A model generated the notes under the pieces. The model saw only the letters and a list, made by a program, of their open reading frames with translations, searched no databases and was not told the origin of the DNA. The position numbers were made by a program, and so were the translations under genes. From positions 17,725,635 through 17,789,634 of the forward strand of contig NC_052679.1 in NCBI RefSeq assembly GCF_016802725.1: a stretch of DNA of 64,000 nt, written 5' to 3'. Of this stretch, positions 51,801 through 64,000 are shown in pieces. This stretch comes from Solenopsis invicta. Taxonomy: Eukaryota > Arthropoda > Insecta > Hymenoptera > Formicidae. The first letter of the stretch is position 1. The number at the start of each line of letters is the position of its first letter.

Positions 51801-52431
51801 CCGACTGGAGTTAGGACGAAGAGGCTATGTCGCGCGAACAGCCCCCGGTAATCGATAGTGTCCTGGCATCGTTTGTCTACGTCCACCGCTACCGGGCTGC
51901 TTGATAGACAGAAATGGGACGTGTTTCTCTTTCGCCGGACGCGGCGCGGAGGGTATCTCGTGGACAATTGAAAATGTCATTGCTATTGCCGCGTGTTGTT
52001 GTCCCTACCTGCGACGAATTGGATCATAAAGAGGACGGAATCGTAGAACGAAAACGCTGCGGTGCTCTTTTTTATGAATTGTCAGTACAGCGGGGATATA
52101 TCGAGCCGTAACGTTACGGACCGTGCACGTTTATACCTCTAGAAAATTTTATTTAATATTTAATTTATGGTACTTAATAATTGATATTCAGCGATATTTA
52201 ATATGAGAAATTAATTTAAAGTAAAATGTTTCAAAGTCACAGCCGAATGAAATCTCTCTTTCATTTAGCGATATTTAAACAATAATCTCTCGTGAATTAA
52301 CGTCTCTTTTTATGATAGATTTTTACTGACCTACATACAATAAAAACCGTGCCGTCTTAAAAAGCTGTGTCAAAAAATTAGAGATGTTATCTTTACAATT
52401 ACGTGAAGTTTGCACGTTATCCTGATACAGA
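48841..52431. other. Non-coding stretch, AT-rich with CpG-rich patches
   Basis: AT-rich at 48.8-50.0 kb. A CpG- and pyrimidine-rich patch at 50.1-50.5 kb contains a GGTT/GGTC repeat (50177-50200). CpG-rich again at 51.48-52.1 kb with CA/CGCA repeats. A T20 run is at 51176-51195. Frames such as - 51506-51967 come from the repeats. No exon supported. Confidence 0.45.
51176..51195. repeat. T20 homopolymer
   Basis: Uninterrupted run of 20 T. No AATAAA sits at retroposon spacing on the - strand, so a poly-A tail is not supported. Confidence 0.9.
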
Positions 52432-52853
52432 CACGCAAAGAAAAATTATTAAATTGATAACATCGTTTCTTTATCTTGATTTTTTCTCAAGTTGAAGTGA
52501 AAATATCTTTGAGAAAAATTAAAATTTATTTGATTTCAAGAAATGTGTGTGTGTGTGACTTTATTAACCTTCTTTAAAGTAAACAAATTATTTGTTTAAT
52601 TTACACAAATTTTAATTCTAAAAAAAAATACTGACAAAAATGTAAAAAATAATTTAGTTTTTCTGGTATTAAAAAAATATGTTATTTAAAAAACCATTTA
52701 CGTTGCGCAACCAGATTATTTCTTTAATTCTATTAAAAGGAACAATTAAAAAAATGTCTTTAAATCAAAGAAATTTTTTTTACCGCGTACAGCAATGCAC
52801 AAATTTCTTTGAATCAAACAAATATTTTTTCTCGAAGAAACTTTTCTCTGGGT
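52432..52853. mobile_element. Probable ACTGAG-type MITE-like element, diverged
   Basis: The outer ends ACGCAAAGAAAAA (left) and, on the - strand, ACCCAGAGAAAAG (right) resemble the ACTGAGAAAAA ends of the other copies. Inner pairing is clearer: GAGAAAAATTAAAATTTATTTGATT near 52517 (the core being TTTGATTTCAAGAAAT) against TTTGATTCAAAGAAAT on the - strand from about 52830. A GT run lies at 52549-52557. No coding capacity. Ends are tentative. Confidence 0.45.
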
Positions 52854-55800
52854 AGACAGACGGTTTCTAATATCATCATCGGAATCAGCGACTTCGCGAA
52901 ATCGTGCAATATTTGCCGATGCATTTTCTCAGCGACGTTGACAAATCTTGTTTGTCCACTCGCTCGTTGCGAACGAGATCGCGAGATTTTCAGACAAAAA
53001 TCATTCGTATTGCAGACTACGTTATCTTATCGGGCGCCTTGGTCGAGATATTCTTTCATTATTATTATAAAAATATTTGACAAGGGTGAGGAGAGGATGA
53101 CGCGTCATTAATCGCACGTAGATTATAGTACGCGGATACGACGGGGCGTGTTGCCGATGTGCTCCCGCGACCAGCAGGAAATCGGCAAAAATGCGGAAGA
53201 TAAACCAGCGCGTATATATATTTTACGAGGGCTTTCGACGTACGGGAAGAACAGGCGGGCGCAAAAACTGATCGACCCACATCCATCACGGTACGGTAAT
53301 TAGCATCGTTACGGATCAGCTTGCAGAGCCGATCGTTTACGTTCCTCTTAATCGCGATCGTTCGATGCTACTTCACGATACCATCCCCGCGTTTGGACAG
53401 CTTCAGAGTTCTTGAGTTTTCTTTTACGATTTTTCAATAATTCTCTTTCGTCCGACTCTTACGATGCCACACAAAAACTCGCGGTGGTTTTTTTGTTTTA
53501 TCATATCGTGCGAACTAATTTAGTCGTCGCGAGTGAAACATATGCGCACGTGGACGACTTTCAAACGCTCCGATTTTATTGCATTTTCTCAAATACATGG
53601 CGAAATGCTGCACAATAAACTGACAATCGTTTTCTGCTATGAAGAGCGATAAAATAATCACACAGTATCACGTCGCGGAGTTGTCAAGTTGTTAAACATT
53701 TTTGTATCGCGAACAGACGGCTATTAAATCGTGCATAATAATTTAACTGCATTAGCGGATGGTAATTAAATTTTTTGCAGGCAATAATTAACGATTTAAT
53801 TGAATTGATAAACAATTATACGGAATTTTACGCCAAGACCCAGCACGGAAGGGAGAAATCAATGGACGCGGCGATACGCGCGAAACGTCAAATGAGAGCT
53901 GTTCGGATTTCTATACAATGTAGCTCTCGCGTATCACGGGAAATGACAGTTCTAGGTCGCGTTGTATTTAACGACACGGCGCGGTAGCACCGTTTTCGTG
54001 AAAATTATAACTTGCCTGGGAAATGACACTTTTAGCGGATAATTCTCTGGAACGCCAAACGTGTCATTTGCCGCCCGGCACAGCTCTTTCTTTCTGGTTT
54101 TTTTTTCTTTTTTTTTTTACACGGTAACACAATTGCGTGCGCGCTTTGTGCACGCGAATAATGAGTCAAATTGCAACTTTGGCATTTCGCTTTGTGAATT
54201 ATTATTTCGTCGTATTGGCGTTTCCCGCAATCGGGCGTGCGTCGAAAAACGATTTAAACGATCGCGACGTATGACACGATCCCGATAACGTTGTTTAACT
54301 TAAGCGGATGTACGGCCGATTTATCGGAATCGCGGTTGCGCACGTCAATTGACCGTCAAACGATTAGCGCAAGCGATACTTTTCCATGTCTCCGCTTTGC
54401 GTTTACCGTGCTAGGCATTTGCGCGTCTCTGGACCGACATAGATCGATTGACGTCAACAAGCTACGTTTCGTGATGATATAATAGCTACATCACGCGGTA
54501 TTCTCTGCGCTGGTATGACGTACGACTTATTCTTACCGGCCTATTTTTGCCTGACTTCTGGTGTCACTATCCTACCCTGAATATTAATAATTTTTGAAGA
54601 AATTTAACGAACGTTTCGTGAATATAAGAGTAAATATAATTTTTTCCTATTATTAGATGTAGACAAACAGAATTTTTTTATAATTTTAAACTTTATCATT
54701 AATTACTTTATCGTTAATTACATTCATGATATAATGAGGTCAAGAAACTTATCAAATTTTTTTATAGCATGTAGAGCTCCTTTACGTTGGAATATTTTTT
54801 TAAGTATATAGAATTTTGATCGCGCAAAATTAAATTGCAAGACAAAGCGCGATCCACGAAGATGGTGCATTTGTATAATATACATTTTTGCTTATGCAAA
54901 ATGCTCGACGTATTTTTAATAATGCCGTCTGTTCAAACAAAATTCAATGGGATTTCACATCTGCTACGAGGCACGGTATTCCTTGGTATCGTGACTGGGT
55001 TTTTGTTTGTTTAGAAGCTACGGCGCAGTTTTTAACGCCGTTAATTAAACTGGGAACTTTCGAGCGATTTAAAATTATAAATACTTTTAGACTTCCAGAT
55101 TTAAAACAATTAAATAAAATTAACGTTATTATCAGTGTTATTGTTTGTACGTATTCTTGAACTTCTATTTTCATCTGAATTTTCATCAAGACTTTATGCA
55201 ATTACGATGTATCAGGGATCGTTGACTTCGATAACATTTTGAGGATAACACGTAGCAGCACAATACTTCTATATTACGGCCTCTTCCCAGACTAACTATT
55301 ACTGTTTTGGACTTTTGCGTTATTGATCCAAGTTTCCGAACTAATAAAATTCCAAACTCTAACAGTTATCAACCATACGGAGAAGTTTTCCTCTTAGAAA
55401 CATCGATCGATGTTTGAAGAATATAACGTCTTCGAAGAGAGATTATCACAGAAGTTTGATAAGATATCGATTTCAATTGTTCTTAACGGCGCTTAGTTAA
55501 CATTGTTGTATACGCGTAATAAAGCGCGTCCGGTGTAGATTAATCATTTATATATTTCGTCGCTCGAGTGTGTGTGTATAACGGCGTGCGTGCACACATG
55601 ACACGCATCATAACACGTATACGTGAAACATTTGTCCCGCGTGGAAAGAAAACGCAGAAAGCCTTTTCCGCCGATTAGCACAATACCGCCACAAAGAAAG
55701 GCTTTACGGCTTTCATAATTCGCGGAAAACAACATATCCCTCTTACTGCCGCCATGCAATTTCACCGTTGCGCTCTATAAAGGCACGTTAACGGCATTTT

Positions 55801-56321
55801 CGTGCCGCACGTTAAGAAAACTGTGATATTGTTCACGCTAAAAGTGTACTCGACAGTATACTCGAAATCTCGCAGGAGACTTTTAAACCGCAAAGTTTGT
55901 ATATAAATTCAAGAATTATGCAGTTTTTATTCCGCGCGCGCGATTTCCGTCACAAAGAGATTTTATTGACTGTGCATTATTGATTAAATTATCCACTTGA
56001 TTCGGCAGAAAACACTTTGTTCCGATTTTTCATTAATAAAGCATTTAACATCCCGTGATTTTCCCGCGCTCGACAATATTCGGCTGATAATAGAATTCCG
56101 ATTAATTTATTAATTAGCGCTCTTATAATGTCAAGAGGCATTTTAGCATTTATTGATGGTTGAACGATTGAATAATGGAACTCAATATGAGTATTATCAC
56201 AATTACACGAATACGATGCTTTATCCTACTGACGCAACAGATAAAAGCAATGACACAGGCTAATTAAAAATAATTGTATTGATCGACATGACTCGTAGTT
56301 AGACTTACATTAGTATGTTAC
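52854..56321. other. Non-coding stretch
   Basis: Moderate GC with CpG at 52.9-54.5 kb, then AT-rich. Frames of 60-100 codons on + (52809-53111, 54061-54288, 54888-55160) are not recognised and lack convincing exon boundaries. No RNA gene identified. Confidence 0.45.
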
Positions 56322-56335
56322 GTACATACATACAT

Positions 56336-56388
<53 letters not shown>
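56322..56388. repeat. Compound TACA-CA-(AT)n microsatellite
   Basis: TACATACATACA passes into CACACACA, then about 21 AT units (56346-56388). Confidence 0.95.
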
Positions 56389-56391
<3 letters not shown>

Positions 56392-57000
56392 GATAAGAAG
56401 CTAATGATATTCTAAACAGTTCTAAAATCATGACCGGATATGCGGAGTCAAAGTTGTGCGTAAGATACTTGAGCCGAATAAAGCCTAGAACTAAATAGGC
56501 ACACTTTTCAATTTATCATTTAAAAACGAGCTTTATGTCTAGAATATATGTTTAAAAGGTCTGTTATGGGTGAAGAGGGGAATTAAAACCGATAGCAATT
56601 AAGAGCCAATGAGAGATATCGTTTTTTTGTGATTAATAATTATTTGAAAAATAATTTGGAAGATGTTTAATTCCTTTCTTATTTTCAATAAAATTTATTT
56701 TTGCTTCGAATCTTATTAAAAGCACAAATCAAAAAATGTCAGAGTTTAAGAAAAGTTTCTGTTTATTTAAAAATCTTTTATGTAGAAGATAATTATATTT
56801 TGGTGAGTGATTAAAGTAAACATTTTATTGCTTAGTTTATTTTAACATCTTTTTAAATGAAGTTTATAAAAAAATAAAATAAGTCAGAATAAAATTTTCG
56901 GCTCAGGTACCTTACAATTCGTCGATGATTTTTGTCCGATTTCATCTAAAACCGATATCTTTCCTCTTCTTTTCGCCTCGTCGACGTATCACCGTCACGA
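56389..57000. other. AT-rich non-coding stretch
   Basis: Ordinary AT-rich sequence; nothing recognised. Confidence 0.5.
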
Positions 57001-57078
57001 ATTTTCTCCCGTTTCCTTTCTAATTGCGTGCTCGAGATATCGCTTTTCGCACGAGCGCGAGGGAGACGGCGGACGAAG

Positions 57079-57111
57079 AAAGGAAGGAAGGAAGGAAGGA
57101 AGGAAGGAAGG
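57079..57111. repeat. (GGAA)n tetranucleotide repeat
   Basis: About eight AAGG units on the + strand. Confidence 0.92.
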
Positions 57112-58240
57112 TCGGCAGGGGGGAAAGAGGGGGACAGCGAAGGGACGGCAGGAGGAAGAGTTATCACGGCCGGGCTGTGCAGGGAGAGCAGGTAGGGGAT
57201 ACGCATGTCAACTGGAGGGCATTCAACTATCGATCGCATAGTTTCCGCCACCCTCGAGGAGAGAGAGAGAAAGAGGAGAAAGAGAACGAGAGAGATAGCA
57301 CTCTTCTTCTGTCCCTCGCTCGTTCTCGCGTCTTCCCTCTTTCTCTTCCTTCCTGTCTCGCTCTCCCTTCGCGTTCGCCTCCTCTTCTCGCGTTCGTTCT
57401 TCGAGTGACTCTCTATCGACTTTCCTCCTCTTCCTCCCGTTTCCGTAGATGAATCTAACGCGGCGATGTGCATCACACCGGCTCTTCCAAGCCTCCGCGA
57501 GGCCCCTCTTTCTCGTCCCTTTTATCGATAGCCGTTACTTCGACCCCTTCACTCATCCTTCTACACCGCTTCTCATCCGCTTCTTGCCCATCGGAAGGTT
57601 CAGATTTCAAGACACGCGAAGAGAGAGAGAGAGAGAGAGAGACGATCAGTTTCGCAGTATCGAAAATTTAGTTCGTTGAAATGATAGAAATTTTATGCTG
57701 CGTGTAACAGACGGCGCGGAAAATTCGCGGAGATAGATTCATAACGCAGAGGCATACGATGATTGCGGTGTAAACCTCGTATTCTCGTATCTGCAGCAAA
57801 CTCGTCGACATTTACCGCGTCTCGCACATCGCACTCCCTTTTTAGACGCCTTCAGCTCGCGCGCGTTTCTATCGAGCGTCCCGTGCCGACGGAGATAGAG
57901 CGAGGTGGAGAGAACGAGACGCCCGCGCTCGCGGTCGCAATGAAACTCCATTCAAGAATCTGCATATGTATTCGTATCGTCACGTACACACGACGACCGG
58001 AAGTTTCGTGCGTTTGACGCAAGTGCGCCGGGAAACGGAGACGCAACGCGCGGCGGACGCGAGGCGTATCTTGCACGCTCCCGCACGCGAGTGTGACGTT
58101 GAATCGCGGTCGCTCTTTCGTTTCTCCATCGTCGCGAAATGAGCGCGGCCGCGCGGCGCGATGTCGACGTTCGCGGCGTGCAATGTTTAACGTCGGGCTC
58201 TCCCGCGCCGATTCGCTTGTTAGCCGGTCACAGGAATTGT

Positions 58241-58260
58241 CCCGGCCGCGCGCGGCCGGG
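58241..58260. repeat. 20 bp perfect GC palindrome
   Basis: CCCGGCCGCGCGCGGCCGGG equals its own reverse complement and lies in the CpG island. Confidence 0.9.
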
Positions 58261-59304
58261 CAATCGCGTGTGCGTCCCGTATTTACGGAATCGCGGAAGT
58301 GCCCGGCGCGTATTCCACGCACGAGTCGTCGGCGCACGCCAACGGCTTCTCTACGCATTTTGCGGTCCCGCTCGATAAAAGTCCCTCGCGATATTTCACG
58401 CGCCGCGCGCCGCTGCAATGATGGGTAAAATTACGTATGACTCGAGCGAGCGCGGTAATTAAGAGGTCGGCAATATAACGGTCTAAATTTAGATTTTATT
58501 ATCTTGCGGTTAACGTCTACGTAAGGCGTGCGTGGCGCTGCGTACGTGTCAATTTGGACAGTACGCGATTTCCGATACTCTCTCTACCTCATCGTCCCTA
58601 CGTAACGTTACGTAAAGATGGATGGAGATTACAATTAGTCTTTTTTTGCCTTCTATTCTAAATTGTGAGATTACGCTGAACGCAATTTACATCGATCACG
58701 GTGAAGGATCGCTGCGATAGCCGACGCGTTTATTAGTAGCTAAAAACGCGACGTTACGCGCCAATAAAGGAGCACTTCCGCAAATAATGCGAGCGTATAA
58801 AAACGCGACGAGTCGTACTTGCCGCGCGCGTTAAATCCCGTACGCATGGTCGAGCGCAATCACGAGATCGGCCGTAACACGCCTGATGACGGCGGAAGGG
58901 TCAAGAGGAGGAAACGTAACAGGGAGAGAGGGAGAGAGAGAGAGAGAGGGAGAGAGGTCCGCGCGTTCTCGGTGGGGTGAATTTTAAAGCAACCTTGGAG
59001 AGAGTGCGTGCGACCCACGCCGCGATACGTGTATATCGGCTATCGACGTTGTTCGGGTGACGGAGGGTCAGAGATACCGTGAAACGGGCCGAGAAATCGG
59101 TTGATCGCGGTGTGAGAACGGTGAGGGGAGCGGGCATGGGCGGAGGGAGAGCAAGGGGGGAGCGGGGGAGGCCGTTACGTATGCGGGCCAGCTGATCGGC
59201 ACGGCGGCGCACGTGTAACGGCCCACACGTCCGCTCGTCGGTCCGCGCCTGCGGATGCATTTCGTTAATGATACACGAGCGTTGTATTTAAATTTAGCCG
59301 TGCG

Positions 59305-59318
59305 CCCCCCCCCCCCCC
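59305..59318. repeat. C14 homopolymer
   Basis: Uninterrupted run of 14 C, unusual beside the many T and A runs. Read length or assembly error is possible in such a run. Confidence 0.85.
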
Positions 59319-59540
59319 GTGCGTGTATGTACGTACGCGTCTCTCGAGGGGCACCCGCATCCCTCGCTAACTGCGATCTACAAATCGGCAGGCGGCGACA
59401 ACCGGTATATACATGTATATCGGCGGCCACGTGGCGGTTACGTTTGTCTTTCACTTTCTCGCCCGCCCCTCGCACCTGTGCCCGCTCGCTCGAGCCGAGT
59501 GACTCGTATGGGCGATAATATTGATTGAATCATAATTGTT

Positions 59541-61441
59541 CGAGGTAAAAACTTTTATGCGCGATCTCTTTGTACTAACGAAAACTTCGCGGCACACGCG
59601 TTAGATTGCGTAACTTGTTACATGGAATGTCAACATGGTAGAAATTCTCTGAAGACTAATTACTGGGTGATAGTTAAGAAAATATAATGCCTACCGTCGT
59701 GTTTGAACGTAAAAGTGGAGAGTTCAACTTTCGCTTTATCGAGAAGCAAAGTGGTATATTGAGTTAAAAAAAAAGGATAAGGAAAGACACACATCGTTCT
59801 AAAAATGTATAGATATTATATATGTATTTTATTAGCAAATATAATAGAAGAAAATTAGTATACTATCTTTGCGTGCTATCAAAAGAGTTGAAGAAGTATC
59901 GGACTCGAATAGGTTTGCGTGTCACGGTAATCCACAGTAATAATGGAATCTACCGGCGAAAAAAAAAAGATCGTATTTGTATTCTGGACCGTGACGTGGT
60001 CATCGTGTGCGTTGTGTAATGCAACGTTTGTCGTCCCACGTACAATTTTATTGCGTTATCCTCGTATGCAAACGTGTCATCCGCAGAGAAGCTAATTGCC
60101 TTCTGTGAAACATCGTGCCTGAGCAGATCACGCGAAAATAGCGTTTGCGAATGCCATCCCTTTTTACAAATCGCGTTACCACGATCGCCCGAAATGCTAG
60201 CAGCCAATTTTTGCGAACTTTGTAAATTTCTATTTAATTGTTTGTACCACTCCGCGCGACGTATCCGAACCAGTCCGTACCGATTTGAATTCAATTTGTA
60301 TGTTTAAAAAAAAGATAACTCCGTCGACTGAACTCTTTATACTGCTTTTCGACATTTTCATGTTTCACGGAACACGTCAGGAGCATGTATCACATTACAT
60401 TCTAACTCGATTTACGAGTCATCTCTCTGTCGCTTTTGCACTTCGTTAAAATAATTTGACTTCATTTAACAGTTCGCGTCTGTAAGCGACGGGTCTCGTT
60501 CGACTTTTATTGAGTTGTACCCGCGTGATGTACAGAAATAGCTCCCCCTCTCCTTCGGTATACTTTGGTAAATGTCCGGGGACCGTAGCCCCGACCAAAG
60601 TTTTCGACGAAAAGGTCGGCACGCAGGTGGAGTCCTTTTACGGTGGTTCCAGTCGTGGTCCCGTTCATTTGTATGTACCGCGAGTACACGGATTCTGTCC
60701 CCCTCTCTTTTCTCTCTCTCTCTCTCCCTCCCCCCTTTCTCTTTCTCTCTGTTGTTGGGTAAAACGTGGGAAGGCCCATTGTGAGATAATGCTACACACT
60801 AACGGTTAGGAGCGCGTGCTCGGTACGGCCGGCTTCCGTTTGACCGAGTTCATCCCGAAGCGCAATCGTTCGGACAATGCAGGCAACCGAGCAGGAAATT
60901 AAATTACACGAAATCTCCGTGTCGAGCGCGCGCGCATATATCGCGGCCGTGATATTGTTTTCGTCAAGGTGAGAGAGATGGGGAAGACCGGGAATGGTCA
61001 TTCATATCTTTAATAGCGTATCCGTCGACGGTTGACTGCCACTGCCGTTGCCGTTGCTGTTCCTGGTCATTACGCGAAAGTACGGATACGTGCCTCTCAT
61101 AATACTGTCGCTCGTTGAGTAAGACGAATGATATTGTTGTTAGATCGCGGTGTGCTTTGCGATACGTGATTCCGGTAGACGGACGATTTTCCCTGTCGTC
61201 GCCGATATAAATCGCCATGTACACTGTTAAATATTAAAGAATCAAATTTAAACCAGTCCCTCGGATTAAATAACATTTTGTTATTTTTAACTTGTAGGTG
61301 TCGAAATTTATTATTTTAACTCAAAATATGTAATTAAAAGAACAACCTCGTCTATTTCTGTGATTAAATTACTTGGTTGCAAAGTAGCCGTATTAATGTA
61401 TGCAGTAAATAATAAATTTGAATCAAATTTAACATTTTTAT
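59541..61441. other. Mixed non-coding stretch
   Basis: AT-rich to 60.0 kb, moderate GC with a CT-rich tract at 60708-60760, then AT-rich from 61.2 kb. Frames of 65-114 codons are not recognised. A GCCACTGCCGTTGCC-type triplet/hexamer patch lies near 61036-61060. Confidence 0.45.
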
Positions 61442-61840
61442 ACACTGAGAAAAAAATAGTTTTGAATGAAAAAAAATTTATTTTCTTAAAACCATATATT
61501 TCGATGCAAGTAACAAATACTATAATAATTTTGTATTTTTACATTTTTTACATTTAAATAATGATTTACAAATAAACTAATATTACTAATAATGTTATTA
61601 AACTTAATAAAAGTTTTCTTAGATAAAAATTCTAATATAAAAATAGTCTAACAGTAAATATTTTTTCAGAACTGCAAGAAAAAGTTACTTGAATGAAAAT
61701 TATTATCATTTTATTTACATAGATATTTAAATTAAGAAATTTTTAACTCGACTGCATGTAAATAAGTTGTTGAGACACACCGAGTAAATAATTTTTTATT
61801 AAGTAACATTTTTTGTTGCAAGATATTTTTTCTCTCAGTA
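61442..61840. mobile_element. ACTGAG-type MITE-like element, copy 3
   Basis: The left end ACACTGAGAAAAAAATAG is matched on the - strand by TACTGAGAGAAAAAATATC from the right end. Inner complementarity is loose (ATGCAAGTAACAAAT against a diverged counterpart). About 400 bp, very AT-rich, with no coding capacity. Family membership rests on the shared terminal ACTGAG plus A-run. Confidence 0.6.
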
Positions 61841-64000
61841 TATTTAACTTCATTATTTCAGTTTAAATTAACGACATATTAAATAGGATGCTGACCTATA
61901 AGATTGAAAATAACTCAAATTGGATAGAATTTGAAATTATGAATTTAACAGTGTACGCTATTTATTTCGTTGTCTAATAATAAATCGATATCCTGTGTGA
62001 AAACGGATCTCTTGGATGAACTTTTTGTCCTGATATACGCCGCGAAGTTATATACTGATTAGTCGGTTATAAATAACGCGCATTTCACTTAGCAAATGAT
62101 AAATATTAAGTTGTCGAAGTTTAACAAAAGAAAAAATTTTGATTGGTACGTCGAATGATGTTGCAAATCGACGGTTTCTTGCCAGTCACAGTTACAATCG
62201 GATGCGTGCGAGAGAAGGAAACGACAAACGACGTCCTGTATTGCTGAAGAACGTATCCTGAGGACGTCGTGCTTGGGGGTTCGGTGAAACCGCATATCGA
62301 TTCATGTAAAACACGCCATTTGAAAGAAGGAGAGAAAGAAAGAAATGAACGAAAGAAAATTGCCGAGTATTGTTTTAATGCGTCCACGATGGAAACTTCA
62401 CAGATGACTAAATCAACAAATCGATACCACGGTAGACCGATTGTAGAGCGGCGACGATGGCGGCGGATGGTCTAAGAATAATATTTCCGATTGGTCGTGC
62501 CGGGCCAGTTTCGCGCGGCATGACATTCCGCGCGCACGCGCGCGCTTGTGTGTGTACGTGCACGTGTGCGTGCGTGCATACAGCGATATAAAGCGGCGAA
62601 GTGAGTCGTTTATCCTTACGGTCAAACCGGTGGAATGACTTTCTACGTGAACCCGCGTCTCCCCCGGGGAGAAACTGTCGAGTATAATGAAATTGTAATT
62701 CCCGAGAAGAGACATTACAACTCCAATAATCGATCGCCGTCAGCGTGACGTAACGCGAGGCAACACCGAGCGATATGAAGTAACGATGTTGGTAATGCAA
62801 CGTAATTTTCAAAACGGTAGCCCATCAGTCGACGCTGCGTCGGAGTTACGTTTATCATCATCGATGCAATAACTTACCGTTTGCGGTAAATCGGCTGAAA
62901 ATGCATACACCGTCTATTAGAAATTACGTGTGTTCTCCCGAATTACGCCGTAATGCGACGTGAATCCCGTTAATAAAGTTAGCGTTGATCTTCAGCCAAT
63001 AGACATTAGAGTAATCGCTACGCAAACGAGGGACACGTGTTCGATATTACTAGCTATTTCGATATTCGGTTGTACATTAGTAAATAGGTGCCTTGATGAA
63101 ATTGTCATCGCGCAGGTGAAGAGTTCAGAGGTCGCGGGCGGCCGAATTATCCCAAAACATTTCGCGTCTCCTCCACTTGTTTATCTTCCCCGATTCGGTC
63201 GAGGCCGAATGCGGCAACGCATGCACGCACCGCCTTATTCGCACTGCTGGCCTTAGTGCGCTCGCCCCGCGCCTCTCGCTCGTGCGTGTGCGTACGTACA
63301 TGCGTGCATGTTGCATCGCGTCGTACATACGTGACGAGCAGCGTGTCTCCGCTCTCCTCTCGTGCGTTTCGTCTCGCGAGGGACGGGAATAGAATCGAAA
63401 CCGGCTGCAACCGATATAGGCGCACACGGTTCGTCCGATGGTTTTTCTCTCCCTTTCTTTTCTCTCTCTCTCTCTCTCTCTCTTTTTCCTTCTGTTTTAA
63501 GTCGTCGAAGCGTTCGAGACGAGTCCCAGCGAGCGAAGTGGCCGAACGAGAGTCATCCTCTACGAAGAAGTAGCGGCGCGACGCGGCGACGGCGAGACAC
63601 GCCGATTCTCGGCGTCAAACGGGCCGGATCCGCCTCGCCGCTTTCTCCCTATTGTCGATTGTGCAATGCCGATGGGTTAAATCGTCCTTAAGAACCGCGC
63701 ATCACGACGGCGACGGAGGCACGAGAATTGCCGCGGTATCCCAAGCGAAACGCTCTTTAATTTATCGTAAACGAAGTCGGAACTCGTCGCGCCGACTTCG
63801 TCGAATTCTCAACACTCGGTCCATTCTAATTGCAGCTGTTTCGCATAGCGTACGTATCATTACGCCTTATTAAGCCTGATTATCAGCGTAATTGAATTGT
63901 TGACAGCTGTTAGTAGAGTATACGCGATCTTAAAACCGGTTTTTTTTTTCTTTTTAACTCGCGAAATGATAGCGCTATGAGAATTATAATGTCTTCCGCG
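61841..64000. other. AT-rich, then CpG-rich, to window end
   Basis: AT-rich to 62.1 kb, then rising CpG with short GTGCGTGCGTGCATA-like repeats at 62.53-62.58 kb and 63.28-63.31 kb and a CT tract at 63460-63483. Overlapping frames at 63.1-63.9 kb on both strands are unrecognised. Another regulatory island is possible. Confidence 0.4.

Larger units (their letters stand above)
57001..59540. other. Second CpG-rich island with purine repeats
   Basis: GGAA repeats (57079-57111), GA tracts (57261-57295, 57621-57642, 58920-58957), dense CpG from 57.7 to 58.9 kb, a 20 bp GC palindrome (58241-58260) and a C14 run (59305-59318). Frames up to 188 codons (- 57852-58418) are composition artefacts. By analogy with the island before 46494, this could be another promoter. 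The only exon hint is a minimal ATGATGG|GTAAAA at 58418-58426. Confidence 0.4.

Noticed and set aside
57852..58418. 188-codon - strand frame
   Set aside because: Arg-rich composition artefact of a CpG island, with equally open frames on the + strand.
1..64000. tRNA, rRNA, CRISPR arrays, (TTAGG)n telomeric repeats, intact transposase or reverse transcriptase
   Set aside because: Looked for by characteristic motifs (B-box GTTCGANTC, regular spaced repeats, TTAGG runs, long recognisable frames); none found.

Overview
This is a stretch of animal nuclear genome, almost certainly insect and most likely hymenopteran; ant-like is my guess. There is no bacterial gene packing. CpG is abundant rather than depleted, CpG-rich islands alternate with very AT-rich blocks, dinucleotide and tetranucleotide microsatellites are frequent, and most of the sequence is non-coding. 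The organism call is inference from composition and layout, because no full-length recognisable protein is present.

Only two short stretches look like real coding exons, both on the + strand. The first is at 13377-13488: a pyrimidine-rich tract and AG acceptor, 35 codons from an ATG, then the donor G|GTATGT. The second is at 46494-46572: an ATG in good context, 26 codons, then the donor AAAG|GTGCAT, lying at the 3' edge of a strong CpG/GAGA-rich island. Both end in codon phase 1 after AAA-G. They could therefore be alternative 5' exons of one large + strand gene, each spliced to a common exon right of the window. I do not recognise the protein family. On this model most of the window is promoter, 5' UTR and long first introns of one gene.

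Layout: 1-0.7 kb CpG-rich with a GA tract; 0.7-7.7 kb mainly AT-rich with a foldback element; 7.7-11.4 kb CpG-rich with long GT and GC/CA microsatellites; 11.4-14.5 kb AT-rich around the first exon; 14.5-15.5 kb purine-rich; 15.5-34.5 kb AT-rich with several inverted-repeat elements, a perfect 100 bp palindrome and a possible retrocopy 3' end; 34.5-40 kb mixed to CpG-rich; 40-43.4 kb AT-rich; 43.4-48.5 kb the main CpG island and second exon, with a 150 bp non-coding direct duplication just upstream; 48.8-57 kb mostly AT-rich; 57-59.5 kb a second CpG island; 59.5-64 kb AT-rich, then CpG-rich again.

The notable non-genic content is a set of short inverted-repeat (MITE-like) elements. At least three, perhaps four, share ACTGAGAAAAA-type ends. 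Others are a roughly 690 bp element with 22 bp terminal repeats, a TTAA-flanked piggyBac-like candidate, and a 220 bp foldback built from repeated CACTG-N5-CAGTG modules. No tRNA, rRNA, CRISPR, known microRNA or intact transposase was found.
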